Source: Rhodobacter sp.
Lineage (GTDB): Bacteria > Pseudomonadota > Alphaproteobacteria > Rhodobacterales > Rhodobacteraceae
DNA: 64,000 nt
Assembly (NCBI GenBank): GCA_030065095.1
Contig: JASJDP010000017.1
Span: 1-64,000 of the forward strand
Direction: 5' to 3'
Shown here: positions 1 to 8,491 of the stretch, piece by piece
Position numbering within the stretch: the first letter of the stretch is position 1
Layout: every line of letters begins with the position of its first letter
Made by a program: the position numbers and the translations under genes
The notes under the pieces: generated by a model
Seen by the model: only the letters and a program-made list of their open reading frames with translations
Databases searched by the model: none
What the model was told of the DNA's origin: nothing

Positions 1-153
1 CGGCTCGATTTATCCCAGCAAAGTCCGAACGACTTCAACGCGATGCGCGCCGTCAGAAAATCGCCTCCCCTCCGGGGCGGGTCGGCGATGGCGCGGCGGC
101 CTACGGCCTTGATTCCGCGCCTGAAGACCGGTTGCGAATGGCAACTCCAGGCC
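1..153 (+). repeat. Dispersed palindromic repeat, copy A (left part cut by window edge)
   Basis: This is the right two thirds of the repeat family described at 18690-18920. It begins at the conserved motif CGGCTCGATTTATCC, runs through AAAGTCCGAACGAC and the GC-rich arm TCGCCTCCCCTCCGGGGCGG, and ends in the terminal motif ACTCCAGGCC. It lies just downstream of the desaturase stop. Its inner part can be read as a short peptide beginning MARRPTALIPRL, but the same bases recur between unrelated genes, so it is not treated as coding. Confidence 0.85.
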
Positions 154-193
154 GGAACCGGCAGAACGCGGTTCCAGCGAAACCTGCCCTGCT

Positions 194-1084
194 CTAGCGA
201 AGGGTGCGGACGTATTTGCCGTGAAACCGGGCATAGCCCCGTTCCGTCTGCCGCAGATGCTCCGCCGCCAGCGCATGCAGATCGGGCAGCTTGTGGAACG
301 GCACCGACGGAAAGGCGTGGTGTTCGATATGGTAAGGCATGTTCCAGGACAGCCGGCGGATGACACCCGTGGTGAATGTGGTGCGGGTGTTTTCGAACAT
401 ATCGGCCACATGCGGGCAGCGGCCGTGTTCGGCCAGAAGGAACAGCCGCAGGAACGGCTGTCCGAGCAGCACCGGCACGATCCAAAGCCAGATCAACAGC
501 GGTGACACGACCAGAGACGACAGCAGGACGGCATAGGCGGCGGCCATCCACCGCGCCTCGGCCACCACACGGGGCCGGGCCTGCGGCGGTATGTAATCCG
601 CCATGCCCCGCCCCATCACCAGCGCGCCGAATTGCCGCGCCATGCCGGCCCAGTATGGCAGTCCCGAGATATGCAGCAGATAGGCCGGCCAGCTGTCCGG
701 CTTGGCCCCGGCAAGCAGTTCCGGGTCGCGGTCGGGATCGTTGGTGTAGCGGTGATGCGCCAGATGGAAGTAGCGAAACCACGTGAAGGGCAAAAGCAGT
801 ACGACACCTGCCGCCTGCCCGATCCAGTCGTTCAGGCGCTCGCTGGCGAACGCGGTTTTGTGCGTCGCCTCGTGTTCCAAGGCAAAAAGAAAGGTCAGCA
901 GGATGCCATGGAGCGGCAGAAGAAGTGGCCAGAACGGGGCTTGCATGGCGATCGGCGTGCCGGTGACTGCAATGGCCGTGGAATGGATGGCCAGGTGCAC
1001 CAGCCCTGGCGCGTTTCCGCGCTTTGTAAGCATCGCCCTGGTGCTGGCGGGCAGTGAGGCGAGGAAGGCTCGGTGATCGGTCAT
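194..1084 (-). CDS. Fatty acid desaturase, membrane-bound di-iron type
   Basis: A 296-residue integral membrane desaturase expected to introduce double bonds into acyl chains at the inner membrane. All three histidine boxes are present: HEATH at residues 71-75, HLAHH at 107-111 and HIEHH at 252-256. The ENTRTT motif typical of this branch comes about 22 residues before the last box. Hydrophobic segments lie around residues 40-70, 90-105 and 185-218. The start at 1084 gives MTDHRAF; an in-frame extension upstream is arginine/proline-rich and lacks family character. It stands alone, with a repeat copy downstream. Substrate and double-bond position cannot be read from the sequence. Confidence 0.9.
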   Translation of the reverse strand: MTDHRAFLASLPASTRAMLTKRGNAPGLVHLAIHSTAIAVTGTPIAMQAPFWPLLLPLHGILLTFLFALEHEATHKTAFASERLNDWIGQAAGVVLLLPFTWFRYFHLAHHRYTNDPDRDPELLAGAKPDSWPAYLLHISGLPYWAGMARQFGALVMGRGMADYIPPQARPRVVAEARWMAAAYAVLLSSLVVSPLLIWLWIVPVLLGQPFLRLFLLAEHGRCPHVADMFENTRTTFTTGVIRRLSWNMPYHIEHHAFPSVPFHKLPDLHALAAEHLRQTERGYARFHGKYVRTLR

Positions 1085-1390
1085 GGCTGGCGAACCAAGG
1101 CAATAGGAAGATACCATGAATCGCAAGACGATTCTCGGCCGGGGCGGGTGCGCGCCGGCAAGGGAAAGGCCGTGGCCGTGGCAGACTGCGAACGGCAAGG
1201 CCCGCCCGGTACCATTGCCGGCCGATACCCGACTTCGCCGACATATTCACGTATCGGGCTCCGGACCGAACCGTGGCAACCGCCGAATCCCTGCAACCGG
1301 CTCATGATGCCGGTCAGTCAGCGCGTTGCGCACCCGCCACGCTGTAAAGACTCAAACGCGGAATGCGCCAGTCGCCGCATGAACCCGTCG

Positions 1391-1711
1391 CTAGGAACAG
1401 TCGATATCGGCGCGTACATAGTTCGTATCGCCATCAAGCGACGTCGGCAAAACCCTGCAGCCGCTGGCCAGTTCGATCGCCTTTGCGCCTTTCAGCACCA
1501 CCTCGCCCCGGCCAGGACGCAATTCTTTGCTGATCCGCACAGCCTCGGCGTCTTGGTCCGTGTGCCGCACCGAGAATTGCGAGCCGTCGACCGAGATCCG
1601 ATGACCGGTTAGTCCAGAGAATTTCGGGCTGGGGCTGTCGCAGCCCGCAAGTGCCGCGGCGGTGGCGACCATCAGAACGCACAACCACCACAGAGGCATC
1701 TTCCGTGTCAT
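1391..1711 (-). CDS. Small outer-membrane-type lipoprotein, unknown function
   Basis: A 106-residue secreted lipoprotein. The N-terminus has a basic start (MTRKMP), a hydrophobic core and the lipobox LAGC, so Cys24 should be lipidated. The mature part is about 80 residues, small and soluble, with two further cysteines (one in SGCRV, one next to the C-terminus) that could form a disulphide. No family was recognised. It is divergent from the membrane protein at 1836, and the 124-bp gap carries an FNR-like box. Confidence 0.7.
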   Translation of the reverse strand: MTRKMPLWWLCVLMVATAAALAGCDSPSPKFSGLTGHRISVDGSQFSVRHTDQDAEAVRISKELRPGRGEVVLKGAKAIELASGCRVLPTSLDGDTNYVRADIDCS

Positions 1712-1763
1712 GAACTCATCGTCGGCGAATTCAGTTAACAGGCGGTTAGCGGCGAACGTTGGT

Positions 1764-1777
1764 TTGACGCAGATCAA
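1764..1777 (+). promoter_or_regulatory. FNR/FnrL box upstream of the 1836 membrane protein
   Basis: TTGAC-GCAG-ATCAA matches the FNR consensus TTGAT-N4-ATCAA at 9 of 10 positions. The centre (1770.5) is 41.5 bp from base 1812, which is the class II activator geometry. That would leave a 24-nt leader holding the AGAGG ribosome site at 1826-1830 before the ATG at 1836. A poor -10-like TACATT lies at 1799-1804. fnrL itself is encoded at 52105-52845. Confidence 0.7.
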
Positions 1778-1835
1778 TGCGGCCTGGCGGGAAATATATA
1801 CATTCAAGTTAATGAATGTGAAATCAGAGGCTACC

Positions 1836-3050
1836 ATGTCCCACCCAATCGAACGCCCGGCGGACACCTATTCGCCGCTCTACTTCCTCGCTTCGCTCGG
1901 TGCCGGCGGCCTCGCCGTCACCTTCTTTATGTACCTGTTCTTCTGGATCCCGCATCCCGGCCAGCCGGTCCCGGTCTTCGAAGACAGCGCCCGTGCCTTC
2001 TCCGCCGGTCATCTCGGCACCCAGACCGCCATCGTCCTGGCCTTCCTCGGCATTGCGGTTTTCGGCGTTCTGAACATCAAGTCGCTGATCTGGAACCTGA
2101 TCAGTTACCGTACCTTCCGCCAGACCGAGGCCTACCGGACGCTCACCCACTCCAACGCCGAAACCCAGCTTCTGGCAATGCCCCTGGCCCTGGCGATGAC
2201 CGTCAATGTCGGCTTCATCCTCGGCCTCACCTTCGTGCCAGGGCTCTGGACCATCGTCGAATACCTGTTTCCGTTGGCGATGATCGCATTTCTCGCGATC
2301 GGGTATCTGGCTCTGCGCCAGCTCGCCGGTTTCCTCGGCCGCGTGCTGACCCAAGGCGGCGCCTTCGATGTCGCGGCGCACAACTCCTTCGCCCAACTCC
2401 TGCCCGCCTTCGCGCTGTCGATGATCGCCGTCGGCCTTGCCGCGCCCGCCGCGATGAGCGTCACGCCGGTTGTTCAGGGTGTCAGCCTGGTTCTGTCGAC
2501 CTTCTTCGGCTTCGCCGCAATTCTTTACGCGATCGTCGCGGCAATCACCGGCTTCAACGCGATGCTGCATCATGGCACTGCCCGGGAATCGGCACCGACG
2601 CTGATGATCGTCGTGCCGCTTCTGACGGTGCTCGGCATCATGTTCCTGCGCCAGGACCACGGCCTGCACGTCTCGTTCGACGCCCATACCCAGGCCGCCG
2701 ATATGCTGGTCTTCCTCACCCGCATCGTGGCCGTCCAGGTCCTGTTCCTGCTGCTCGGGCTTCTGGTCCTGCGCCGGCAGGGTTATTTCGCCGAGTTCAT
2801 CTTTGGCCGGAAAACCTCTCCCGGCGCCTACGCCCTGGTCTGTCCTGGCGTCGCCATGGCGGTCATGCTGCATTTCTGGATCAACAAGGGTCTTGTGGCG
2901 AACGGTCTGCTGACCAAGTTCTCCGCCGGCTACTGGGCGCTGACCGCCGTCGCACTGGCCTTCCAGGCGGCGATGATCGCGCTGGTCCTCTACCTCAACC
3001 GCCGTCATTTCGGCCACCCGGCCGAGGGCACCGCGGTTCCGGCGGAATAG
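1836..3050 (+). CDS. Polytopic membrane protein, TsoY-like (TDT/SLAC1-type architecture)
   Basis: A 404-residue protein with about ten hydrophobic segments spread evenly from residue 15 to 395. The N-terminal motif SPLYFLASLGAGGLAV and the length resemble the TsoY family of (seleno)proteins as I remember it. The fold pattern resembles tellurite/dicarboxylate transporter-like channels. No internal TGA codon that might encode selenocysteine is seen. ATG 1836 is preferred because AGAGG lies five bases upstream; the ATG at 1812 lacks such a site and is the predicted transcript start. The FNR box upstream suggests induction at low oxygen. Transported substrate unknown. Confidence 0.65.
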   Translation: MSHPIERPADTYSPLYFLASLGAGGLAVTFFMYLFFWIPHPGQPVPVFEDSARAFSAGHLGTQTAIVLAFLGIAVFGVLNIKSLIWNLISYRTFRQTEAYRTLTHSNAETQLLAMPLALAMTVNVGFILGLTFVPGLWTIVEYLFPLAMIAFLAIGYLALRQLAGFLGRVLTQGGAFDVAAHNSFAQLLPAFALSMIAVGLAAPAAMSVTPVVQGVSLVLSTFFGFAAILYAIVAAITGFNAMLHHGTARESAPTLMIVVPLLTVLGIMFLRQDHGLHVSFDAHTQAADMLVFLTRIVAVQVLFLLLGLLVLRRQGYFAEFIFGRKTSPGAYALVCPGVAMAVMLHFWINKGLVANGLLTKFSAGYWALTAVALAFQAAMIALVLYLNRRHFGHPAEGTAVPAE

Positions 3051-3091
3051 ACCACTTGCGCCCGGCGGGACTTCGGTGTCCTGTCGGGCGC

Positions 3092-3781
3092 ATGAAGACC
3101 ATCGGCATCCTCGGCGGCATGTCCGCCGCCTCGACCGCGCTTTATTACGACCGGCTCAACACCCAGGCGCGCGCGCGTCTGGGTGGCCTGCATTCCGCCG
3201 ACTTGCTGATCCGCTCGGTCGACTTTGCCGAAATCGAGGCGATGCAGGCCAGCGGCGACTGGGACGACGCGGGCCGTGCCCTGAACGCCGCCGCCCTCGG
3301 CCTGCAGGCGGGCGGGGCCGAGATCCTGATCCTGGCCACCAACACAATGCACAAGGTGGCCGACGCGATGCTGGACGGCATCACCATCCCGTTCCTGCAC
3401 ATCGCCGGCGCCACCGCCGCCGAAATCACCGAGGCGGGCTTGAAACGCCCTGGCCTGATGGCCACCGCCTACACGATGGAGCAAAGCTTCTACACCGACG
3501 GCCTGCGTGCCGCCGGCCTCGACCCGCTGATCCCCGGACCCGAGGATCGCGCCGAGACCCACCGCATCATCTATGATGAGCTGTGCAAGGACATCCTCCG
3601 CAAGGACAGCCGCGCAGCGTACGAGGGGATCGCCAGGCGCCTTGCCGAGGCCGGCGCCGACTGCCTGATCCTCGGCTGCACCGAGGTCGGGCTGCTTCTG
3701 AACGACGGCAATGTGCCGGTGCCGGTCTTCGACACCACGCGCATCCACTGCGACCGCGCCCTGGATATGGCGCTCGCATGA
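3092..3781 (+). CDS. Aspartate/glutamate racemase family protein (YgeA-like)
   Basis: A 229-residue PLP-independent amino acid racemase. The usual first catalytic cysteine is replaced by threonine in TNTMHK (Thr83), while the second is kept in GCTE (Cys196). This Thr/Cys pair at nearly the same positions is known from the E. coli YgeA/L-DER type enzymes, which favour one direction of racemisation. The N-terminal GILGGMS loop is also typical. It starts the cluster racemase-acetyltransferase-cobO, and its stop overlaps the next start (ATGA). Substrate (Asp, Glu or other) is not determined. Confidence 0.85.
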   Translation: MKTIGILGGMSAASTALYYDRLNTQARARLGGLHSADLLIRSVDFAEIEAMQASGDWDDAGRALNAAALGLQAGGAEILILATNTMHKVADAMLDGITIPFLHIAGATAAEITEAGLKRPGLMATAYTMEQSFYTDGLRAAGLDPLIPGPEDRAETHRIIYDELCKDILRKDSRAAYEGIARRLAEAGADCLILGCTEVGLLLNDGNVPVPVFDTTRIHCDRALDMALA

Positions 3782-4260
3782 TCCTGCGCCGGGCGGGACC
3801 GGATGAAGACTGGGCGGCGCTTCTGGCGCTGCTGCAACAGTCGTTTGCCTATATGACGCCGCTCATGGGCTATCGGCCCCGTGTGGCCACGATGACCCCG
3901 CAGGACATCGCCGACCGCGCCGCCGCGGGCACGGCCTGGATTGCCGAGGCCGACGGCGCGCTGGTCGCCTGCCTCTTCGCCCGCCCGTCGCGCGACATCC
4001 CCGACGCCCTGTTCCTGCACATGCTCGCCGTCGCCGAACCCGCCCGCGGGCAGGGGCTCGCCCGGCGCCTGATGGCGCTGGCCGAGGCCGAGGCATGCGC
4101 CCAGGGCATCCCGCAGCTGACGCTGGACACCGGCACCGCCCTGACCGATCTTTGCGCCACCTATCTGCGCTGGGGCTTTCACGTGACGGCGGATGACGGC
4201 GAGACCGTGACCTTCGTCAAATCCCTGGCACCGACCGCCCTGGAAGGAGACCGCATATGA
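3778..4260 (+). CDS. GNAT family N-acetyltransferase
   Basis: A 160-residue single-domain acetyl-CoA-dependent acetyltransferase. The core motif A is visible as MLAVAEPARGQGLARRLM, which contains the RGQGLA pyrophosphate-binding loop, followed by the helix AEAEACAQG and the strand LTLDTG. The ATG overlaps the racemase stop, and its own stop overlaps the cobO start, so the three genes should be translationally coupled. The acceptor substrate is unknown; context might suggest an amino acid or a corrinoid-related amine, but that is only inference. Confidence 0.85.
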   Translation: MILRRAGPDEDWAALLALLQQSFAYMTPLMGYRPRVATMTPQDIADRAAAGTAWIAEADGALVACLFARPSRDIPDALFLHMLAVAEPARGQGLARRLMALAEAEACAQGIPQLTLDTGTALTDLCATYLRWGFHVTADDGETVTFVKSLAPTALEGDRI

Positions 4261-4877
4261 CCGACGAGACCTCCGGCGACCTCGACCGCCACGCCGCCAA
4301 GATGGCCAAGAAGAAAGCCGCACGCGACAAGATCATGGCGACGAAGACCGACAAGAAGGGCCTGATCATCGTCCACACCGGCAAGGGCAAGGGCAAGTCG
4401 ACCGCGGCCTTCGGCATGATCTTCCGCTGCATCGCCCATGGCATGCCGTCCGCCGTCGTCCAGTTCATCAAGGGCGGCATGTCCACGGGTGAGCGCGACC
4501 TGATCCTGTCGCGGTTCTCGGATCTCTGCCAGTTCCACACGATGGGCGAGGGCTTTACCTGGGAAACCCAGGACAAGAGCCGCGACACCGAGATGGCGCA
4601 GGCCGCCTGGGAGAAGGCCAAGGAACTGATCCGCGACGAGCGGAACGCGATGGTGCTGCTCGACGAGATCAACATCGCCATGCGCTACGATTATGTGGAC
4701 GTGGGCGAGGTGGTGGCGTTTCTGCGAGAGGAGAAGCCGCCGATGACCCATGTCGTGCTGACGGGGCGCAACGCCAAGGAGGAACTGATCGAGATCGCCG
4801 ATTTGGTGACCGAGATGGAGCTTGTGAAACACCCGTTTAGGTCGGGGATCAAGGCGCAGGTGGGGGTGGAGTTTTAG
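4257..4877 (+). CDS. cobO: Cob(I)yrinic acid a,c-diamide adenosyltransferase
   Basis: A 206-residue ATP:corrinoid adenosyltransferase of the CobO/BtuR/CobA type, which attaches the 5'-deoxyadenosyl ligand to cobalt in cobalamin synthesis or salvage. The modified P-loop GKGKGKST (residues 42-49) lies after a lysine-rich N-terminal helix, and VLLDEINIAM supplies the Walker B-like strand. Length is normal. GGAAGGAG lies just before the ATG, which overlaps the upstream stop. No other cobalamin gene adjoins it. No cobalamin riboswitch was recognised upstream. Adenosylcobalamin is not the cofactor form used by the dehalogenase at 56832. Confidence 0.93.
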   Translation: MTDETSGDLDRHAAKMAKKKAARDKIMATKTDKKGLIIVHTGKGKGKSTAAFGMIFRCIAHGMPSAVVQFIKGGMSTGERDLILSRFSDLCQFHTMGEGFTWETQDKSRDTEMAQAAWEKAKELIRDERNAMVLLDEINIAMRYDYVDVGEVVAFLREEKPPMTHVVLTGRNAKEELIEIADLVTEMELVKHPFRSGIKAQVGVEF

Positions 4878-4895
4878 TGCGTTGAGAGAGATGTG

Positions 4896-5867
4896 CTAAC
4901 TACTTTGTATCAAGGCTGCGTTCTTGACTCGCAACTTCTCGTATCTTCTCGCCCAATCACACATTTTTCTTCCTCGTTCCGGCAATGTAACTTCAGCCTC
5001 CCAAAGAGAAACAAGTCGGCACTCTGCCATGTGCTCTAGAAGCAAGTATGCATGTGATCTCTTCATGTGTAGCTCCCAGAGCGCAATCAAATCTGATCTC
5101 GACTGCCACCCATCTTCAGTAAAAGAATCACAAATCCAATAAAAAATCATTTGACTTGTAAATCGATATTCTTTGAAGGCCGGTGTCGATAAAAATTTAT
5201 CCAAGCTCCAAGTGTCAAATGGCGGGTCTGGCAACTTGTAAAATTCGGGCTTCGTATTTGTACTCTGGCTAAGGAAATACACTCCGGTGTCATCTGCGAT
5301 TTCCGGAACCACTTTGGAGAATGTCTCCAATTCAGGGGGGAGTTCGTTTCCGTTCTCGGCTTTGACCCAACCTTTGGCGGGAAATCGTTTTTTGGCATCC
5401 TCGAGCGCTTCTCTGACCCTCAACCCCAACTCAAGCTCGTTGCTCCAATGACCAACTAGTCGACTTGCACGCATCTTATTTCTAAAGTCTTGGAGTTTCT
5501 CCTTTCCAACATCAGTTGGTTCAATGAATTGGCCCTTCAGCTCATTGAACGGATCCTTGTGCAACAACCGGATCACCGGCTTGCCCGTCTCCACCGCATA
5601 GTCATACTCCATCTCGGTATAGCTCAGCCCGGTCTCCGGATGGATCGACCCGTACCGCCCCGCCGAGATGATGATGTAATAATCCGACTGGTCGATCACC
5701 GTCTTGATGAACGCGAACTGCTCCTCGTCCGCCGCCGGAAACAGCTCCATCCCCGCCGGAAAGCAATCGGCGCGCAAAAGTGCCTGGCTGACCTCCTGCC
5801 GCGCGTTCTGCAGATCCTGGAACGTCGAGGAAATGAAGACCTGATACCGCTTTTCCAAAACCGCCAC
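4896..5867 (-). CDS. DUF4062 domain protein with compositionally foreign C-terminal part
   Basis: 323 residues. The N-terminal third (about residues 1-100) is a DUF4062 module: VFISSTFQDLQ, then DYYIIISAGRYGS, then SYTEMEYDYA, a Rossmann/TIR-like fold often found in signalling or defence proteins. The remainder matches nothing I recognise; it has no transmembrane segment and ends in a basic helix-rich tail. The start is GTG at 5867, with no strong ribosome site. Base composition changes inside the gene: sampled 60-base lines give 57-63% GC in the N-terminal coding part but 33-47% in the C-terminal part. It stands alone between two host-like plus-strand genes, suggesting lateral acquisition or domain replacement. 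Confidence 0.8.
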   Translation of the reverse strand: MAVLEKRYQVFISSTFQDLQNARQEVSQALLRADCFPAGMELFPAADEEQFAFIKTVIDQSDYYIIISAGRYGSIHPETGLSYTEMEYDYAVETGKPVIRLLHKDPFNELKGQFIEPTDVGKEKLQDFRNKMRASRLVGHWSNELELGLRVREALEDAKKRFPAKGWVKAENGNELPPELETFSKVVPEIADDTGVYFLSQSTNTKPEFYKLPDPPFDTWSLDKFLSTPAFKEYRFTSQMIFYWICDSFTEDGWQSRSDLIALWELHMKRSHAYLLLEHMAECRLVSLWEAEVTLPERGRKMCDWARRYEKLRVKNAALIQSS

Positions 5868-5984
5868 CGTGACCGCCGCAATGCCGCCAGATTACCGCGC
5901 TATGGCGCGCTGGCAAGGAAGGATACAACCAGGACGATCGACGACCCAACGCATGCCCCCCTCGCTCCACACCCGTGACGGGCC

Positions 5985-6506
5985 ATGACCCCGCGTGCGC
6001 TTTTCCTCAGCGGGGCGGTCGTCTTCACCATGGCCATGGTGCTCGGCATGACGCGGACCGAGGAAACCGCCGTCGCGGGGCCGTTCGTCGCGGGACAGGT
6101 CACCACCCGGACCTACGACGTGTCCGGCCCCGACCTGGCGACGGTCGAACGGCAGATGAACCGGCAGGGCCCGTTCGGGCACTGGGCCTATGCCCGGACA
6201 AGCTGGGACTGGGACGATGCCTGCAACGTGACCTTCAAGGCACGGATCACGCTGCCGAAACTCGTCAACCGGCACCGGCTCGACGCCGCCGAGCTGGCCG
6301 AATGGGACAGGATGATCGCGGTGCTGACCGAGCACGAGATGAACCACGTCCGCATCGGCCAGGGCTGGGCGACGGCGATCAAACGGGCGGGTTGCGATCC
6401 GGCGGCGATCAAACGCATCAACCGGGAATGGCGCGGCAAGGACGGTGCCTATGACCGGCGCACGGGGCACGGACGGACCGAGGGTGTGTACCTGACCAAG
6501 CCATAG
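5985..6506 (+). CDS. DUF922 family secreted zinc-dependent protease-like protein
   Basis: A 173-residue protein with an N-terminal signal or anchor segment (ALFLSGAVVFTMAMVLG) and a DUF922 domain. The zinc-binding helix is seen as HEMNHVRIG (HExxH), preceded by TYDVSGPDL and by WDDACNVTFKARITLP, the family's core strands. A disulphide between the DDAC cysteine and the AGC cysteine is possible. It acts outside the cytoplasm if the signal is functional. It is divergent from the DUF4062 gene. Natural substrate unknown. Confidence 0.8.
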   Translation: MTPRALFLSGAVVFTMAMVLGMTRTEETAVAGPFVAGQVTTRTYDVSGPDLATVERQMNRQGPFGHWAYARTSWDWDDACNVTFKARITLPKLVNRHRLDAAELAEWDRMIAVLTEHEMNHVRIGQGWATAIKRAGCDPAAIKRINREWRGKDGAYDRRTGHGRTEGVYLTKP

Positions 6507-6731
6507 CGAAATAGCCCGCTCGTCGCCGGGCCGCGTCGATACCGGATCAACGACATTCGCCGAATTCCGCCGAGGCTCAAGCAGCGCCGGACCCCGTCCG
6601 GCCGTCTCAGCAAAATGCCGATACCGCCCGCAACCGTCACGACGCATGAAGCAAGGCGTCGCTTCACAAACCGCGGACTCCAACGCAGGCGAAGCCGAGG
6701 ATGGAGGGAAACCGGCGTGCGCGGAGCGCAC
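6507..6731. other. Intergenic region, no gene seen
   Basis: This 225-bp gap separates two convergent genes. No open frame with host-like composition and no terminator with a U-tract was found. It includes CGCAGGCGAAGCCGAGGATGG at 6684-6704, which recurs with one change at 44508-44527, also between genes. Confidence 0.5.
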
Positions 6732-8387
6732 TCAATTTGACAGCCGCTCTCCCGCCGCCCGCGCTTCGCTCACCGTCATGGATGTCGACAGCATCCCGGG
6801 ATCACAGCGCAGTTCCACCACCGCCGCCGTCCCCGCCGCCCGCGCCGCCGCGAAAGCGTCGGAAAAGTCCGCGCCGTCCTCTACGACCACGCCGAACCCG
6901 CCATAGGCCCGCGCCAGGGCGGCGAAATCCGGGTTCGCCAGATCGGTCCCCGACACCCGCCCGGGATAGGTCTGTTCCTGATGCATCCGGATCGTACCGT
7001 AGCGGCCGTTGTTGCAGACGATCACCACCGGCGCCGCGCCATGCTGCAGCGCCGTCGACATCTCGTTCAGCGTCATCTGGAAACACCCGTCCCCGGCCAG
7101 GCACACCACCGTCCGGTCCGGATGCGCCAGCGACGCCGCCACCGCCGCGGGAAACCCATATCCCATGGATCCCGAGGTCGGCGCGACCTGCGTGCCGAAC
7201 CGCTTGAACCGGAAATACCGGTGCAGCCAGGCGGCATAGTTGCCGGCCCCGTTGGTCAGGATGGCATCGTCCGGCAGATGCTCCGACAGCCAGCCCACCA
7301 CGGCCTCCATCTTCACCGCGCCGGGCGTTTCGCGCGGCACCTGCCACGCCTCGTACTCCGCCCGGGCCTCTGCCGCCCAATTCCCCCAATCCCCGGCCTT
7401 GGGCGCCTGCGCCAGCCGCGCCACCACATCGGCCGCCCGCGCGGTTACCGCCAGATCGCAGCGATAGACCGATCCCGGCAGGTCCGGATCGGGGTGCACA
7501 TGCAAAATCGTCTTTCCCGGCGCCGCCACCTCCAGCGTCTCGTACCCGCCGGTCGCGATGTCCGACAGCCGTGATCCCAGCACCAGCAGGCAATCCGCCG
7601 CGCGCAGCCGCGCCGCCAGGGCCGGGTTCGCCCCGACGCCCAGATCGCCCGCATAGGACGGCGAGCGGTTGTCCAGATAGTCCTGGCGCCGGAACGACAC
7701 CGCCACCGGCAGCCCCTGGCCCTCGGCAAAGGTCTGCAGATCCCGCGCCGCCTGTGCGGACCATCCCGGACCGCCCGCGACCACCAAGGGGCGCTTCGCC
7801 CGGCCGATCCTCTCCAGCAGCGCATCGATCTGGCCCTCCGATACCGCCGCTTCCGGCGCCGCCGTGGGCGCCAGGGCCGGTATGTCGACCTCCGCCGCCA
7901 GCACGTCTTCCGGCAGGGCCAGGATCACCGGCCCCGGGCGCCCCGATGCGGCCACATGGAACGCCCGGTTCACATATTCCGGCAACCGCGCCGCCGTATC
8001 CACCTCGGCCGCCCATTTCGCCAGCGGCCCGAAAAAGCGGCGGTAATCCACCTCCTGAAATGCCTCGCGGTCGCGGTGCGCTCGCGCGATCTGCCCCACG
8101 AACAGCACCATCGGAGTGGAATCCTGCCGCGCCACGTGCACCCCGGACGAGGCATTCGTCGCCCCCGGCCCCCGTGTGACGAAGGCCACGCCCGGGCGGC
8201 CTGTCAGCTTGCCCGTGGCCTCCGCCATCATTGCCGCGCCGCCCTCGTGCCGGCAGACCACGTTCTCGATCCCGCTATCAAAAAGCCCGTCGAGGACCGG
8301 CAGAAAACTCTCGCCGGGAACCGAGAACACCCGGCCCACGCCCTGCGCCTTCAACTGATCGACCAGGATCTGCCCGCCGTGCCGCAT
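6732..8387 (-). CDS. Thiamine diphosphate-dependent enzyme, acetolactate synthase-like
   Basis: 551 residues with the three-domain layout of the acetolactate synthase/pyruvate oxidase family. The N-terminal pyrimidine domain has the conserved glutamate in RHEGGAAMMAEA. A central Rossmann domain follows. The C-terminal domain has the ThDP/metal motif GDGCFQ followed by CNNGRYG. GGAGGAG precedes the ATG at 8387. No small regulatory subunit gene is adjacent, and true IlvB enzymes usually pair with IlvH, so a catabolic or carboligase role is equally likely. Exact reaction cannot be assigned. Confidence 0.85.
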   Translation of the reverse strand: MRHGGQILVDQLKAQGVGRVFSVPGESFLPVLDGLFDSGIENVVCRHEGGAAMMAEATGKLTGRPGVAFVTRGPGATNASSGVHVARQDSTPMVLFVGQIARAHRDREAFQEVDYRRFFGPLAKWAAEVDTAARLPEYVNRAFHVAASGRPGPVILALPEDVLAAEVDIPALAPTAAPEAAVSEGQIDALLERIGRAKRPLVVAGGPGWSAQAARDLQTFAEGQGLPVAVSFRRQDYLDNRSPSYAGDLGVGANPALAARLRAADCLLVLGSRLSDIATGGYETLEVAAPGKTILHVHPDPDLPGSVYRCDLAVTARAADVVARLAQAPKAGDWGNWAAEARAEYEAWQVPRETPGAVKMEAVVGWLSEHLPDDAILTNGAGNYAAWLHRYFRFKRFGTQVAPTSGSMGYGFPAAVAASLAHPDRTVVCLAGDGCFQMTLNEMSTALQHGAAPVVIVCNNGRYGTIRMHQEQTYPGRVSGTDLANPDFAALARAYGGFGVVVEDGADFSDAFAAARAAGTAAVVELRCDPGMLSTSMTVSEARAAGERLSN

Positions 8388-8491
8388 ATCTGCTCCTCCG
8401 CTGTCTGGAGCTACAGGTTTCCACCGCCGCAATCCCGCTTGCAAGAGGCAGACGGCGATCTATCTTCGCGGGAACCAGTCAGGAGCCCAAA

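Noticed and set aside
43-153. A small peptide beginning MARRPTALIPRL encoded in the repeat copies
   Set aside because: It recurs only because the DNA repeat recurs. Differences between copies do not favour silent sites, the reading frames outside the repeat differ, and no ribosome site is shared.
1824-3017. A 397-codon minus-strand frame opposite the TsoY-like gene
   Set aside because: The translation is dominated by Glu, Asp, Gln and Arg as expected for the complement of a membrane protein. There is no domain, and the FNR box and ribosome site serve the plus-strand gene.
4150-4260. Search for a cobalamin riboswitch before cobO, and likewise before the dehalogenase at 56724-56831
   Set aside because: No B12-box-like conserved core was seen. 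cobO overlaps the upstream gene, leaving no leader.
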